The notes under the pieces are model-generated. The model saw nothing but the letters and a program-made list of their open reading frames with translations. It had not been told where the DNA came from and did no database searches. From positions 496,001-560,000 of the forward strand of contig NZ_FTPL01000002.1 in the NCBI RefSeq assembly GCF_900156305.1: 64,000 nucleotides of DNA, written 5' to 3'. Made by a program: the position numbers and the translations under genes. Of this stretch, positions 24,972 to 33,872 are shown one piece after another. This DNA is from Edaphobacillus lindanitolerans (lineage in GTDB: Bacteria; Bacillota; Bacilli; Bacillales_A; Planococcaceae). Within the stretch, counting starts at the first letter, position 1; each line of letters begins with the position of its first letter.

Positions 24972-24999
24972 TTCGTGATCCTCCCAATCCTTTGCTTGA

Positions 25000-25527
25000 T
25001 TATTTCTTCTCGTTGAGCGGCGCCATCTGAAGGAACATGCTGCGGCCTTCCATTTTCGGGCGCTGTTCGACCGTTCCGACTTCCTTGCATTCCTCTGCGA
25101 ATCGTTCGAGGACGCGCTGGCCGATCTCCTTGTGGGTGATCGCACGGCCGCGGAAGCGGATGGATGCCTTGACTTTGTCCCCTTTTTCAAGGAACTTGAT
25201 GGCGTTGCGGAGCTTGGTCTGGAAGTCGTGATCGTCGATTGACGGGCTCAGGCGGACTTCCTTGATGTTGATGACTTTCTGGTTTTTGCGCGCTTCGCGT
25301 TCTTTTTTCTGTTGCTCGAATTTGAATTTCCCATAGTCCATGATCCGGGCGACAGGCGGTTTCGCATTCGGGGCAACGAGGACGAGGTCCAGGTTGACGC
25401 GCGCAGCGATATCAAGCGCTTCGTTCCGCGTTTTGATGCCCAGCTGATCACCGTTATGGTCGATGACGCGGAGCTCCCGGGCGCGGATGCCCTCATTGAC
25501 AAATTTGTCTCGGTTATCTCTGCTAAT
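25000..25527 (-). CDS. infC: Translation initiation factor IF-3, AUU start
   Basis: The protein has 175 residues. The start is ATT at 25527: GGAGGTGG lies 7 nt upstream and the protein family begins here ([22 protein letters not shown]). No ATG is suitably placed. An AUU start is the classical device by which IF-3, which discriminates against non-standard start codons, limits its own synthesis. Both domains are complete, with [15 protein letters not shown] and the C-terminal 30S-binding half. The leader upstream carries an attenuator. Confidence 0.97.
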   Translation of the reverse strand: MSRDNRDKFVNEGIRARELRVIDHNGDQLGIKTRNEALDIAARVNLDLVLVAPNAKPPVARIMDYGKFKFEQQKKEREARKNQKVINIKEVRLSPSIDDHDFQTKLRNAIKFLEKGDKVKASIRFRGRAITHKEIGQRVLERFAEECKEVGTVEQRPKMEGRSMFLQMAPLNEKK

Positions 25528-25611
25528 CGTAAGCCACCTCCGTGTAGTAGATCGCGAATACATGGTTTGGGTAGGCCCGCCGGGGAATGCTCCCCCGTGG
25601 CCAATCCGAAA

Positions 25612-25645
25612 CGAAAAACGGGTGGACACCGGAGATGTCCACCCG
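25612..25645 (-). terminator. Leader terminator (L20-type attenuator) of the infC operon
   Basis: On the minus strand CGGGTGGACA / TGTCCACCCG followed by TTTTTCG, about 85 nt before the infC start. In B. subtilis the corresponding terminator is controlled by L20 binding to the leader. Confidence 0.85.
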
Positions 25646-25774
25646 CATATGCGACCGTGCGAAGCCAGCACGGAACGTCACAATGGTGCAGACCTGCCAA
25701 CAGCCGAAGCGTCGATCAGGTGAGAAGCGGGCGGCTCCTTCTTCTACCACAAACTGTATTCCTTAACCTTAACT

Positions 25775-25804
25775 ACTTTATCACATGCAACCAGGCCCTG
25801 TCAA
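25775..25804 (-). promoter_or_regulatory. Promoter of the infC operon
   Basis: TTGACA (25799-25804), 18 bp, TAAAGT (25775-25780) on the minus strand. This gives a leader of about 240 nt, long enough for the L20 regulatory structure. Confidence 0.75.
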
Positions 25805-25883
25805 CGACTGTTTCAGGCTCTTTCGGGAACGGCACCGATTTCCAACCGGATCAAAGCCGCATCCGATTCCCTTGCCGAATCGA

Positions 25884-27821
25884 TCAGTTCTTCGAATCGA
25901 CGGTTTCCTTCAGGCGGGCGATGAAGTCTTCGAGCGGCATGCTTTTGGATTTCTGTTCGCCGTATTTCCGGACGTTGACTTCCCCGGTTTCCATTTCCTT
26001 GTCACCGAGGACGAGCATGTACGGGATTTTCTGCGTCTGGGCTTCACGGATCTTGTAGCCAAGCTTTTCGTCTCGGTTGTCGACATCGACGCGGAAGCCG
26101 CTGGCCAGCAGGGACTCGCGCACTTTTTCCGAATAATCGTGGTGGACGTCCGGTGATACCGGAATCACTTCCACCTGGACCGGTGCGAGCCATGCCGGGA
26201 AGGCTCCCTTGTATTCTTCGATCAGGAAGGCGACGAACCGTTCCATCGTCGAGACCACACCGCGGTGGATGACGACCGGGCGGTGCTGCTTGCCGTCTTT
26301 TCCGATATAGTTCAGGTCGAACCGTTCCGGCAGCAGGAAGTCGAGCTGGACGGTCGAGAGTGTTTCTTCCTTGCCGATCGCTGTCTTCACCTGGACGTCA
26401 AGCTTCGGTCCGTAGAACGCCGCTTCCCCGTCCGCTTCATAGTAGGCGAGGCCGAGGTCATCCATTGCTTCTTTGAGCATGCCCTGTGCCTTTTCCCACA
26501 TCTCGTCGTCATCGTAGTATTTCTCCTTGTCCGCGGGATCACGGTACGACAGTCGGAATGTGTAGTCCTTGAGCTTGAAGTCCTTATACACATCAATGAC
26601 CAGCTCGACGACTTTCTTGAACTCTTCCTTGATCTGGTCAGGACGGACGAAGATATGGGCATCGTTGAGCGTCATGCCGCGGACGCGCTGAAGGCCCGAC
26701 AGCGCACCGGACATCTCATAGCGGTGCATCGTGCCGAGTTCCGCGATGCGGAGCGGCAGATCCCGGTAGGAGTGGATGCCGTTCTTGAAGATCATCATAT
26801 GGTGCGGGCAGTTCATCGGACGGAGGACGAGTTCTTCATTGTCCATCTGCATCGGCGGGAAGATGCTGTCCTGATAATGATCCCAGTGACCGGAAGTCTT
26901 GTACAGTTCGACGTTCGCCATGACCGGGGTGTAGACATGGTTGTAGCCGAGTTTTTCCTCTTTATCGACGATGTAGCGCTCGACGATGCGGCGGATCGTC
27001 GCCCCTTTCGGAAGCCAGAGCGGCAGCCCCTGGCCGACAAGCTGATTGTTTATGAAGAGGTCAAGCTCTTTCCCGATCTTCCGGTGGTCGCGCTCCTTGG
27101 CCTCTTCCAGCATACGGAGATGGTCCTGAAGTTCCTCCTTCTTGAAGAAGGCGGTACCGTAGATGCGCTGGAGCATCTTGTTGTCCGAGTTTCCGCGCCA
27201 GTAGGCACCCGCGATGCTGAGCAGCTTGAATTCACGGACCTTTCCGGTCGACGGCAGGTGCACGCCCCGGCAGAGGTCGAAGAATTCGCCCTGTTGGTAG
27301 ATCGTGACCTTCTCCCCTTCGAGAATGGCGTCGAGGAGCTCGAGTTTGTATTCGTCCCCGATCTCCTCATAGATCTTGCGGGCTTCATCGCGGGTTACTT
27401 CTTTGCGGACGATTTCCAGGTTTTCGTTGACGATCTTTTTCATTTCCTTCTCGATTTCCGGAAGGTCTTCGGCCGTGATCGGTTCCGGTGAATCGAAATC
27501 GTAGTAGAACCCGTTCTCGATGACCGGGCCGATGCCGAGCTTCACGCCCTTGAACAGGCGTTTGACCGCCTGTGCGAGCACATGGGCCGTCGTATGGCGG
27601 AGGATCTCGAGGGCCTCCGGAGCGTCCGGCGTGATGATTTCAATGTCTCCGTCTTCTTCGATCGGCGTACGGAAATCGATGAGGCGGCCATTGATCTTTC
27701 CGGCAATCGCCTTCTTTTTAAGACCCGGGCTGATCGACTGGGCAACCTCTTCTGTTGTCGTGCCTTGAGGGAACTCCTTGACGGCGCCGTCCGGGAATTT
27801 CAGGTTGATCTTCTCTGACAT
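25884..27821 (-). CDS. thrS: Threonyl-tRNA synthetase
   Basis: The protein has 645 residues, full length. It starts at ATG 27821 behind AAGGAGAG; upstream in-frame codons belong to the T-box leader. The order is TGS domain (residues 1-63), editing domain, class II catalytic core (motif 2 [28 protein letters not shown] zinc Cys region) and anticodon-binding domain. It charges tRNA-Thr and edits Ser-tRNA-Thr. Expression is governed by the T-box at 27822-28118. Confidence 0.98.
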   Translation of the reverse strand: MSEKINLKFPDGAVKEFPQGTTTEEVAQSISPGLKKKAIAGKINGRLIDFRTPIEEDGDIEIITPDAPEALEILRHTTAHVLAQAVKRLFKGVKLGIGPVIENGFYYDFDSPEPITAEDLPEIEKEMKKIVNENLEIVRKEVTRDEARKIYEEIGDEYKLELLDAILEGEKVTIYQQGEFFDLCRGVHLPSTGKVREFKLLSIAGAYWRGNSDNKMLQRIYGTAFFKKEELQDHLRMLEEAKERDHRKIGKELDLFINNQLVGQGLPLWLPKGATIRRIVERYIVDKEEKLGYNHVYTPVMANVELYKTSGHWDHYQDSIFPPMQMDNEELVLRPMNCPHHMMIFKNGIHSYRDLPLRIAELGTMHRYEMSGALSGLQRVRGMTLNDAHIFVRPDQIKEEFKKVVELVIDVYKDFKLKDYTFRLSYRDPADKEKYYDDDEMWEKAQGMLKEAMDDLGLAYYEADGEAAFYGPKLDVQVKTAIGKEETLSTVQLDFLLPERFDLNYIGKDGKQHRPVVIHRGVVSTMERFVAFLIEEYKGAFPAWLAPVQVEVIPVSPDVHHDYSEKVRESLLASGFRVDVDNRDEKLGYKIREAQTQKIPYMLVLGDKEMETGEVNVRKYGEQKSKSMPLEDFIARLKETVDSKN

Positions 27822-28118
27822 GGGGGTTTCTCTCCTTTCTTGATGAACGCAAAAAAGCCCCGTCCCAAAAAGGGACGAGGCGTATGCTCGCGGTTCCACC
27901 CTTCTTCCCTCCGGACTGAAAATCGGGTCCGGATGAAGCTCTTCATCGGATAACGGTCCGGTGCCGTCACGGGCTGTTCCGGAAGCGGAAGTCGCCCGTG
28001 CTGCTCTGGGGTGGTCAGTCCGGTGCCGTGCCATCGGGGCTCTCAGCCTTTGACCCCGTTCTCTGTCTGGCCGGACAACCGGAAAGGTGTCCCCGTCCAA
28101 GCATTTGGAAGAAGTATT
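27822..28118 (-). ncRNA. T-box riboswitch of thrS
   Basis: The T-box core AAGGGTGGAACCGCG (27889-27903) and a terminator (27850-27881) are followed by the thrS ribosome site. The 5' part contains the AGAGA-type stem I motif and the sequence GACCACCCC. Here ACC at 28013-28015 is followed by A and then CCCC, which can pair with GGGG near the 5' end. This suggests a Thr ACC specifier. Uncharged tRNA-Thr binding would disrupt the terminator. Confidence 0.95.
27850..27881 (-). terminator. Terminator of the thrS T-box
   Basis: CTCGTCCC-TTTTT-GGGACGGGGC stem followed by TTTTTT. It overlaps the antiterminator bases of the T-box core. Confidence 0.92.
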
Positions 28119-28124
28119 GAACTG

Positions 28125-28153
28125 AGTATAATCAATTCAGCAAAATAATGCAA
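28125..28153 (-). promoter_or_regulatory. Promoter of thrS
   Basis: TTGCAT (28148-28153), 17 bp, TATACT (28125-28130) on the minus strand. Confidence 0.85.
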
Positions 28154-28175
28154 CAGTCCGGGAGTTTTTACCGGT

Positions 28176-29123
28176 TCACTGTTTTTCCCTGCGGTTCGGG
28201 CCGTCAAGCCGGACCGGCGTGGTCATGGACCGGATCCGTTCCATGATCCGCCCCGCCTTGACGACTTCCTTATCGCCCCGCTGCGTATAGGCCAGATGGT
28301 TTTCCAGCCCTTTGTAGTCAAAGTTCGAAGTGAAGAAGGTCGGGAGCTGCTCGGACATCCGGTAATGCAGGATTGTCGCAAGCACCTCGTCACGGGTCCA
28401 GGCCGTGAGCGTTTCGGCGCCGAGATCGTCCAGCATAAGGACGGGGGCCTGCTTGACGAAGCTGATCTTCTCGTCCAGGGACTGATCCTGGATCGCCTGC
28501 TTCAGCTCACGCAGGAATTCCGGGACGAACACGAGGACGGACGGGACATGACGTTTCGCCAGTTCTCCGGCGACCGCCCCGAGCAGGTACGATTTCCCCG
28601 TTCCGAACGGGCCGTGGATGAACAGCCCCCTCGACGGGAGTTCCCCTGTCCGGTCATACTGGTCGAGAAATTCGCCGATCTTCTCGACGGCAGCCAGCCG
28701 GGTCTCCTCCGAAGTGAGGTCCACGTCCTTGATCTCCAGGCCCAGCATATCTTTCGGCATATGCATGCTCCGGATCATCGAAGAAACTTTCCGGTGCTCG
28801 GTGTCCACGACCTTCCGCCTGCACATGACATAATCGACGCCGATCGTCCCTCTTTCGATGGCCAGCTTCGGCTCATAGCCTTTCACGACGTTGATGCAGC
28901 CTTCGAGGTTTGGGCAGCCGGAGCAGTCATGCGACTGGTTCACGTATTCATACAGCTTGCCCATCCCGCGTTCGACCATGCCTTTGCTCACTTCACCGGA
29001 GTGCTCTTCAAGAAAGGCCTGGACGCCGGGGTTTTCGAGGACCTCATTGCGGATGGTGTCATAGCGTTCGGCAAAGGCCGGCGCATTCACGACTCGCTTC
29101 AGCGTCTCTCTGATCGGTTCCAT
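28176..29123 (-). CDS. dnaI: Primosomal protein DnaI (helicase loader)
   Basis: The protein has 315 residues. The N-terminal region carries the zinc-binding cysteines CSGCPNLEGC and CRRK. The C-terminal AAA+ domain has Walker A GPFGTGKS and Walker B LMLDDLGAE. DnaI loads the replicative helicase DnaC at oriC and at restart sites together with DnaD and DnaB. Its ATG directly follows the dnaB stop (TAAATG), so the two are coupled. Confidence 0.96.
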   Translation of the reverse strand: MEPIRETLKRVVNAPAFAERYDTIRNEVLENPGVQAFLEEHSGEVSKGMVERGMGKLYEYVNQSHDCSGCPNLEGCINVVKGYEPKLAIERGTIGVDYVMCRRKVVDTEHRKVSSMIRSMHMPKDMLGLEIKDVDLTSEETRLAAVEKIGEFLDQYDRTGELPSRGLFIHGPFGTGKSYLLGAVAGELAKRHVPSVLVFVPEFLRELKQAIQDQSLDEKISFVKQAPVLMLDDLGAETLTAWTRDEVLATILHYRMSEQLPTFFTSNFDYKGLENHLAYTQRGDKEVVKAGRIMERIRSMTTPVRLDGPNRREKQ

Positions 29124-30497
29124 TTATTCTGCACCGCCTTCCGCCATTCCAAATTTCTTCATGAGGCGAAGCCGCCTCGCCTCGATTTCCGGGCTTTCAT
29201 CCTGCTTGGCCTCGGATGCACCGGGCTTTTCATCCTTTTTGTAAAACCAATCCGGCACGCTCTCCGTCTTGCCGGCCCCTTTGCGGGAAGTCGAGGGCTT
29301 TCCGCCTTCTTGTTTCCAGTTCATGTACTTATCATGTTCAGTCCGGGCGAGTTCCAGCGCTTCACGGGCGGTCCCCACTTTTTTCGCCATCCAGTGAGAC
29401 GCAATCCGTTCCACATAGTTGTTCGTCAGCTTGCCGTCATTGCGGAGCAGGACGTATTGCAGGAGCACGTTGACGACGCCGGTCGGCAGCCCGTGCTCGA
29501 GCACGAGCTTTTGTGCGAGTCGCACATCGATCTGCACCGGTTCCCTGCCGCCGTTGATCTGGCGAAGCATCTCGACTGGAGGGATCGCTTCCAGATAATC
29601 GGCGAGCTCGTCCTCTTTCGTCTTGGCCGCACTGGCCGGACGGGACTCGGCTGCAGGCTGCAGGGCAGTCACTTTCTCGAGCCGGGGGGCGCTTTTTGAA
29701 ACGGACAGCTTGTAATAGTCCGCGGCGGCCCGCTTCAGCCGTTCCTCGGTCAGCTGACCGTCCTGATCGATGGCCAGCAGGACGACCTGCTGCATTTCCA
29801 GGGGGGACAGCGCGTAAAGGAATGCCAGGCGGGCAATCATGTCCTTGGCGGCAGGCGTAAATGCCTTCCGTGACACAAGATGGGCGGACAGCCCTTCCAT
29901 GAGCAGTGAAAAATCGAAATCGTGCCCGTCAAACGCAAGTTTGGCAGGACGTGCTTTCTTTTCATATGTATTCTCGTCATCCGGCTCCGGGGTCCTGGCC
30001 GTCACGGGCTTGTAGACCTCAAGGAACGAGCGGGATACATCCTCGTAGCCGTCCGGCAGCGCACTCACCAGGAACCGCTGCATGAGCCGCTTATAGGCCG
30101 GTGCTCCGACTTTCCCGAACAGAAACATCGAAAGGATGGCATCATGGAAGAAGGTTTCCGGGTCGAGGGGCGGCTGGAGCTCATACAGGAACGAACGGCT
30201 CCCGTCCTCGGATTTCCTGTATGTCTTCAGGAGGCCGATCCCTTCGAGCGCGAGCCTGGACTCAAACAGGCGGCCGACCGGCATGCCGAGCACATTGAGC
30301 AGATGATAGTGGTTGGACTCGGCCCCGCCGTCGCGCTCCGCCTCATCCCACAGGGTGAACAAGACCGCCATGGCCTCGTGGCCGACAAGCGGTTGGTAAA
30401 GCCCCGTGAGGATCTGGCGGTCAAAATCGGAAAACGGATAAGGAAGCCGGACGCAATAGGCATCCGACGGCTGCAGTTCTTTATAAAGCGGATTCAT
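29124..30497 (-). CDS. dnaB: Replication initiation and membrane attachment protein DnaB
   Basis: The protein has 457 residues. It is the Bacillus-type DnaB (not the E. coli helicase), with two DnaB/DnaD winged-helix and YxxxIxxxW-like helical modules. The C-terminal helical motif NYVERIASHWMAKKVGTARE is in place. It acts in helicase loading at the origin and in replication restart. It is the middle gene of nrdR-dnaB-dnaI. Confidence 0.94.
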   Translation of the reverse strand: MNPLYKELQPSDAYCVRLPYPFSDFDRQILTGLYQPLVGHEAMAVLFTLWDEAERDGGAESNHYHLLNVLGMPVGRLFESRLALEGIGLLKTYRKSEDGSRSFLYELQPPLDPETFFHDAILSMFLFGKVGAPAYKRLMQRFLVSALPDGYEDVSRSFLEVYKPVTARTPEPDDENTYEKKARPAKLAFDGHDFDFSLLMEGLSAHLVSRKAFTPAAKDMIARLAFLYALSPLEMQQVVLLAIDQDGQLTEERLKRAAADYYKLSVSKSAPRLEKVTALQPAAESRPASAAKTKEDELADYLEAIPPVEMLRQINGGREPVQIDVRLAQKLVLEHGLPTGVVNVLLQYVLLRNDGKLTNNYVERIASHWMAKKVGTAREALELARTEHDKYMNWKQEGGKPSTSRKGAGKTESVPDWFYKKDEKPGASEAKQDESPEIEARRLRLMKKFGMAEGGAE

Positions 30498-30525
30498 GTT
30501 CCCATCCTTTCAATCCGTCGGCAAG

Positions 30526-30990
30526 TCAGTGGTCGCCCTCCTTTTTCAGAAGGTCTTTCAGCTCTTCGATGAACACATTGATATCCTTGAATTGGCGATA
30601 CACAGAAGCGAACCGGACATAGGCGACATCATCGACGTCCGCAAGCCGTTCCATCACCATTTCTCCGACTTCTCCGGATTTCACTTCTGCGTTGCCTTGC
30701 CGGCGCAGCTCCTTTTCTATAGAAAAGACGATCCCCTCGAGAACATCAAGCGGAACCGGTCTTTTTTCACAGGCGCGGATCAGTCCGCGCAGCACTTTCT
30801 CCCGGCTGAATTCCTCCCGGGATCCGTCTTTCTTGACGACGATGAGCGGCATTTCTTCCACTTTTTCAAACGTGGTGAACCGGTACCCGCATTCTTCGCA
30901 TTCTCTGCGGCGACGGATCGCCTTGCTCTCGTCCACTGGCCGGGAATCGACGACACGCGTCCCGTTATGCTGACAAGCCGGACACTTCAT
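30526..30990 (-). CDS. nrdR: Transcriptional repressor NrdR
   Basis: The protein has 154 residues. A zinc ribbon (CPAC...CEECGYRF) precedes an ATP-cone ([21 protein letters not shown]). NrdR senses dATP/ATP and represses ribonucleotide reductase genes. First gene of nrdR-dnaB-dnaI, linking dNTP supply with replication. Confidence 0.97.
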   Translation of the reverse strand: MKCPACQHNGTRVVDSRPVDESKAIRRRRECEECGYRFTTFEKVEEMPLIVVKKDGSREEFSREKVLRGLIRACEKRPVPLDVLEGIVFSIEKELRRQGNAEVKSGEVGEMVMERLADVDDVAYVRFASVYRQFKDINVFIEELKDLLKKEGDH

Positions 30991-31101
30991 CGTGATCCCT
31001 GCTTTCCGAATATGGTGTATCCATTATAGCAGACATCCTTCTCCTTCGAAACGGGTACTGTCGACTTGCAGGAGAAAAGGAGGGATTGCATCGGAAAACA
31101 T

Positions 31102-31132
31102 CAAAAAAGGCAGAAGCCGGGAGCTCCTGCCT
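31102..31132 (-). terminator. Terminator of speD
   Basis: AGGCAGGAGC / GCTTCTGCCT stem on the minus strand followed by TTTTTT. Confidence 0.88.
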
Positions 31133-31170
31133 AAACAAAAACGCATTATTAATCAGACACTCAATCTCTC

Positions 31171-31551
31171 TCAGACCGGGCTGGCCGACGGTTCTGGCAC
31201 GGCAACAGGGCCCATGCCCCTTGGAAGTTCTGCCATCTGACGGCTTTTCGCACCCAGCGCCTCGGCAATGTACTTTGCCGCAATCGTCGGATCGAGATCA
31301 CCGCACGTGTACACGTCGATGCTCGCATAACCGTGTTCCGGAAAGCTGTGGATGGTCAGATGCGATTCCGAGATGATGACGACTCCGCTGACGCCCTGCG
31401 GTGCGAACTTGTGGAAAGCCACTTCCCGCACTTCGGCTCCGGACCGGAGTGCTGCATCGACAAATGTCTGCTCGATGAACGGCATGTCGTTGAGCTTGTC
31501 GAAATCACATTCCCAAAGTTCTGCAATTACATGACGACCCATTGTTTCCAT
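31171..31551 (-). CDS. speD: S-adenosylmethionine decarboxylase proenzyme
   Basis: The protein has 126 residues, starting at ATG 31551 behind AAGGGGGG. The prokaryotic class 1B self-cleaving motif is [13 protein letters not shown]: the chain breaks between Glu and Ser to create the pyruvoyl cofactor. The product decarboxylated SAM supplies aminopropyl groups for spermidine. The promoter at 31673-31701 implies an untranslated leader of about 115 nt with a GTTAGGACC/CCTAGGACTAAC-like hairpin, so leader control is possible. Confidence 0.96.
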   Translation of the reverse strand: METMGRHVIAELWECDFDKLNDMPFIEQTFVDAALRSGAEVREVAFHKFAPQGVSGVVIISESHLTIHSFPEHGYASIDVYTCGDLDPTIAAKYIAEALGAKSRQMAELPRGMGPVAVPEPSASPV

Positions 31552-31672
31552 GGTTCGTCCCCCCTTCACACGAGATGAATGCCGGGATTGCCGGCAAACG
31601 GGACGCCACGGGGGAAAGTTAGTCCTAGAGGTCCTAACCCTTTAAGCGGCCCACGACTCATTGGTCGGACTA

Positions 31673-31701
31673 ATTATATGATGCGGAGGAGCCGAGTGCA
31701 A
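31673..31701 (-). promoter_or_regulatory. Promoter of speD
   Basis: TTGCAC (31696-31701), 17 bp, TATAAT (31673-31678). Confidence 0.85.
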
Positions 31702-31787
31702 CCATTTTTGGTCAATTATTTCTTGCTGCTCAGCTTGGACGGCTTCTCCGCGAGTCCGGATGCAGGCAGAGGAAGAATGGCTGCAGG

Positions 31788-31903
31788 TTAAGAATGGTGC
31801 CCTCCAGGTTAAGATTGGCACTCTCTAAGTTAAGAACAGCTCCCTTTATGTTAAGAAAGACACTCTCCATGTTAAAAATGACACTTTCTATGTTAAGAAA
31901 GGA
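31788..31903. repeat. Five and a half tandem 21-bp repeats with TTAAGAA core
   Basis: Units begin TTAAG or TTAAA at 31788, 31809, 31830, 31851, 31872 and 31893, exactly 21 bp apart. The consensus is about TTAAGAAxGxCxCYCTCYAxG. A degenerate unit ending CTGCAGG precedes the array. It lies between the speD promoter and the gapB terminator. Confidence 0.9.
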
Positions 31904-32054
31904 TTCAGCGGGCGGGTGAAAAGCGTAAGGGTCTTCGAAAAGTCGTTCCGGCTATTCCAACCCAGACTTTTTGCCGGTTCGCTCCCGCTTTGGCCCTTTT
32001 CGCGTCCGCTTTTCGGACTGCGGAATTTCACCGGTCCTTCAGCCCCGTCTCAGA

Positions 32055-32104
32055 CCAAAAAAGGCGGGATTGCAGCCCGATGGCCGGGTGCAATCTCGCC
32101 TTCT
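32055..32104 (-). terminator. Terminator of gapB
   Basis: AAGGCGAGATTGCACCC / GGGCTGCAATCCCGCCTT stem on the minus strand followed by TTTTTT. Confidence 0.88.
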
Positions 32105-32116
32105 TGATAGAATTTC

Positions 32117-33139
32117 TTATGCGTTCACTTTAGCGCTGAGCTGGGTGGCAACCTTTCTCGTCAGGTCGACGACGCGTGCGGAGTAGCCCCACTCGTTGTC
32201 GTACCAGGCAAGAACCTTCACTTTGCGGTCGCCCATGACCATCGTCGTGAGACCGTCGACCGTCGCAGAATGTGCATCCGTATTGAAATCGGTCGAAACG
32301 AGGGGTTCCGGCGTGTAGGCGAGGACCCCTTTCATCGGGCCTTCGGAAGCGCGGATGAATGCGTCGTTGACGATTTCCGGCGTGACGTCCGTCTTCAGGT
32401 CGACGACGAGGTCCACGAGGGAGACGTTCGGTGTCGGAACCCGGAGGGCCATGCCGTGCAGCTTGCCCTTCAGTTCAGGAAGCACGAGGGAAAGAGCCTT
32501 TGCCGCTCCCGTCGTTGTCGGGATGATCGACTCGGCACAAGCGCGCGCCCGGCGGAGATCCTTGTGCGGGTTGTCGATATTGTTTTGGTCGTTCGTATAG
32601 GCGTGGACCGTCGTCATGAGGCCGCTTTCGATGCCGAACTCGTCGTTGAGCACTTTGGCGACCGGCGCCAGACAGTTTGTCGTGCAGCTGGCATTGGAGA
32701 TGACGTCCTGTGTCTCGATGTCAAGCTTGTCATCGTTGACGCCGACCACAATTGTGACATCCTCATTCTTGCCCGGTGCGGTCAGGATGACTTTCTTGGC
32801 ACCCGCCTGCAGGTGAAGGGCCGCTTTATCGCGTTCATTGAACTTCCCTGTGGCTTCGATCACGATGTCGACGCCCAGCTCCGTCCATGGGAGTTTCGCA
32901 GGGTCGCGCTCGGCAATGAGCTGGACGCGTTTGCCGTTGACGATGAGGGCATCTTCCTCGGTCAGGACACTGCCCTCGAACCGGCCATGCGTCGTATCAT
33001 ATTTCAAAAGGTGAGCAAGCGTTTCCGGCGGGTAGCTTGCATTCACCGCCACGATATTCAGATCGTCCTCCAGGATGGCCTGGCGGAACACCATGCGGCC
33101 GATGCGGCCGAATCCGTTGATCGCAATTGAAGTTGTCAT
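32117..33139 (-). CDS. gapB: Glyceraldehyde-3-phosphate dehydrogenase, GapB type
   Basis: The protein has 340 residues, starting at ATG 33139 behind GGGAGGATC. The Rossmann NGFGRIGRM and the catalytic SNASCTTNCLAPV are intact. Position between speD and coaE is that of B. subtilis gapB, the NADP-preferring, gluconeogenic enzyme. Two CcpN-like boxes upstream support repression during glycolysis. Confidence 0.95.
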   Translation of the reverse strand: MTTSIAINGFGRIGRMVFRQAILEDDLNIVAVNASYPPETLAHLLKYDTTHGRFEGSVLTEEDALIVNGKRVQLIAERDPAKLPWTELGVDIVIEATGKFNERDKAALHLQAGAKKVILTAPGKNEDVTIVVGVNDDKLDIETQDVISNASCTTNCLAPVAKVLNDEFGIESGLMTTVHAYTNDQNNIDNPHKDLRRARACAESIIPTTTGAAKALSLVLPELKGKLHGMALRVPTPNVSLVDLVVDLKTDVTPEIVNDAFIRASEGPMKGVLAYTPEPLVSTDFNTDAHSATVDGLTTMVMGDRKVKVLAWYDNEWGYSARVVDLTRKVATQLSAKVNA

Positions 33140-33157
33140 GATGATCCTCCCATTAAC

Positions 33158-33168
33158 TGTGTTATACT
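33158..33168 (+). promoter_or_regulatory. CcpN-like box 1 upstream of gapB
   Basis: TGTGTTATACT on the plus strand fits the CcpN consensus TRTGHYATAYW (consensus recalled from memory). Confidence 0.65.
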
Positions 33169-33189
33169 CTTTTTCTTTAATCCTCAATT

Positions 33190-33200
33190 AGTATAGCACA
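33190..33200 (-). promoter_or_regulatory. CcpN-like box 2, overlapping a TATACT -10
   Basis: TGTGCTATACT on the minus strand fits the same consensus. It contains a TATACT that can serve as the gapB -10, so binding would block polymerase. Confidence 0.65.
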
Positions 33201-33261
33201 TTTTGCGGAAAGTGCATCTTCAATCTAAATACAACCGGAAGTTCTACAATTCAGATACTGC

Positions 33262-33858
33262 TTATGCCATCGTATGCCAGCTTTCCAGTATCTGATCAAG
33301 CTGACGTGCCGTTTCTTCGAGTGTCCCGTTATTGTAAATGACGGCGTCGGCCCCTTTCTCTTTTTCCGAGATCGGAAGCTGGGAAGCGATTCTGGCCCTT
33401 GCCTCCTGCTCAGTGAAGGAGTTCCGCGCCATCAGCCGGTGCAGCTGCGTTTCTTCCTTGACCGAAACGACGAGTATTTTGTCGACGAGATGCTGGAGCC
33501 GGCTTTCAAACAGCAGCGGGATATCCATGACGACCGTCTTCTTCCCCGCAGCCAGATGACCATCACGCTGCCTGAGCATTTCCGTACGGATGGCCGGATG
33601 GATGATGTCATTCAGCTTTTTCCGTTGGGCCGGGTCATTGAAGATGAGTTCGCCGACAAACCGGCGGTCCATCGTCCCGTCTTCCATGATGACCTGTTCT
33701 CCGAATGCACGTCGGATCTGCTCCAGGGCCGGCCGGCCGGGTTCCACGACTTCCCTTGCCACAAGGTCCGCATCGACGATCGGGTACCCCCGCTCCGCCA
33801 GCATGCCGGATACGGTGCTTTTGCCGCTTGCGATGCTTCCCGTCAATCCGATGATCAT
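33262..33858 (-). CDS. coaE: Dephospho-CoA kinase
   Basis: The protein has 198 residues, starting at ATG 33858 behind GGGAGGAG. P-loop GSIASGKSTVS, then DADLVAREVVEPG and DIPLLFES are the family motifs. It performs the last step of coenzyme A synthesis. It follows mutM by 14 bp. The B. subtilis gene ytaF, which lies between them there, is absent. Confidence 0.96.
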   Translation of the reverse strand: MIIGLTGSIASGKSTVSGMLAERGYPIVDADLVAREVVEPGRPALEQIRRAFGEQVIMEDGTMDRRFVGELIFNDPAQRKKLNDIIHPAIRTEMLRQRDGHLAAGKKTVVMDIPLLFESRLQHLVDKILVVSVKEETQLHRLMARNSFTEQEARARIASQLPISEKEKGADAVIYNNGTLEETARQLDQILESWHTMA

Positions 33859-33872
33859 TTGAACTCCTCCCA

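Noticed and set aside
27822..28100. N-terminal extension of threonyl-tRNA synthetase
   Set aside because: The frame is open by chance through the T-box leader, which carries the T-box core and terminator. The true start is at 27821.
31851..31920. Short peptide gene with heptad MLRKTLS repeats
   Set aside because: A 21-bp repeat keeps one frame open by itself. There is no ribosome site, and the sister array at 13355 has a 20-bp period that breaks any frame.
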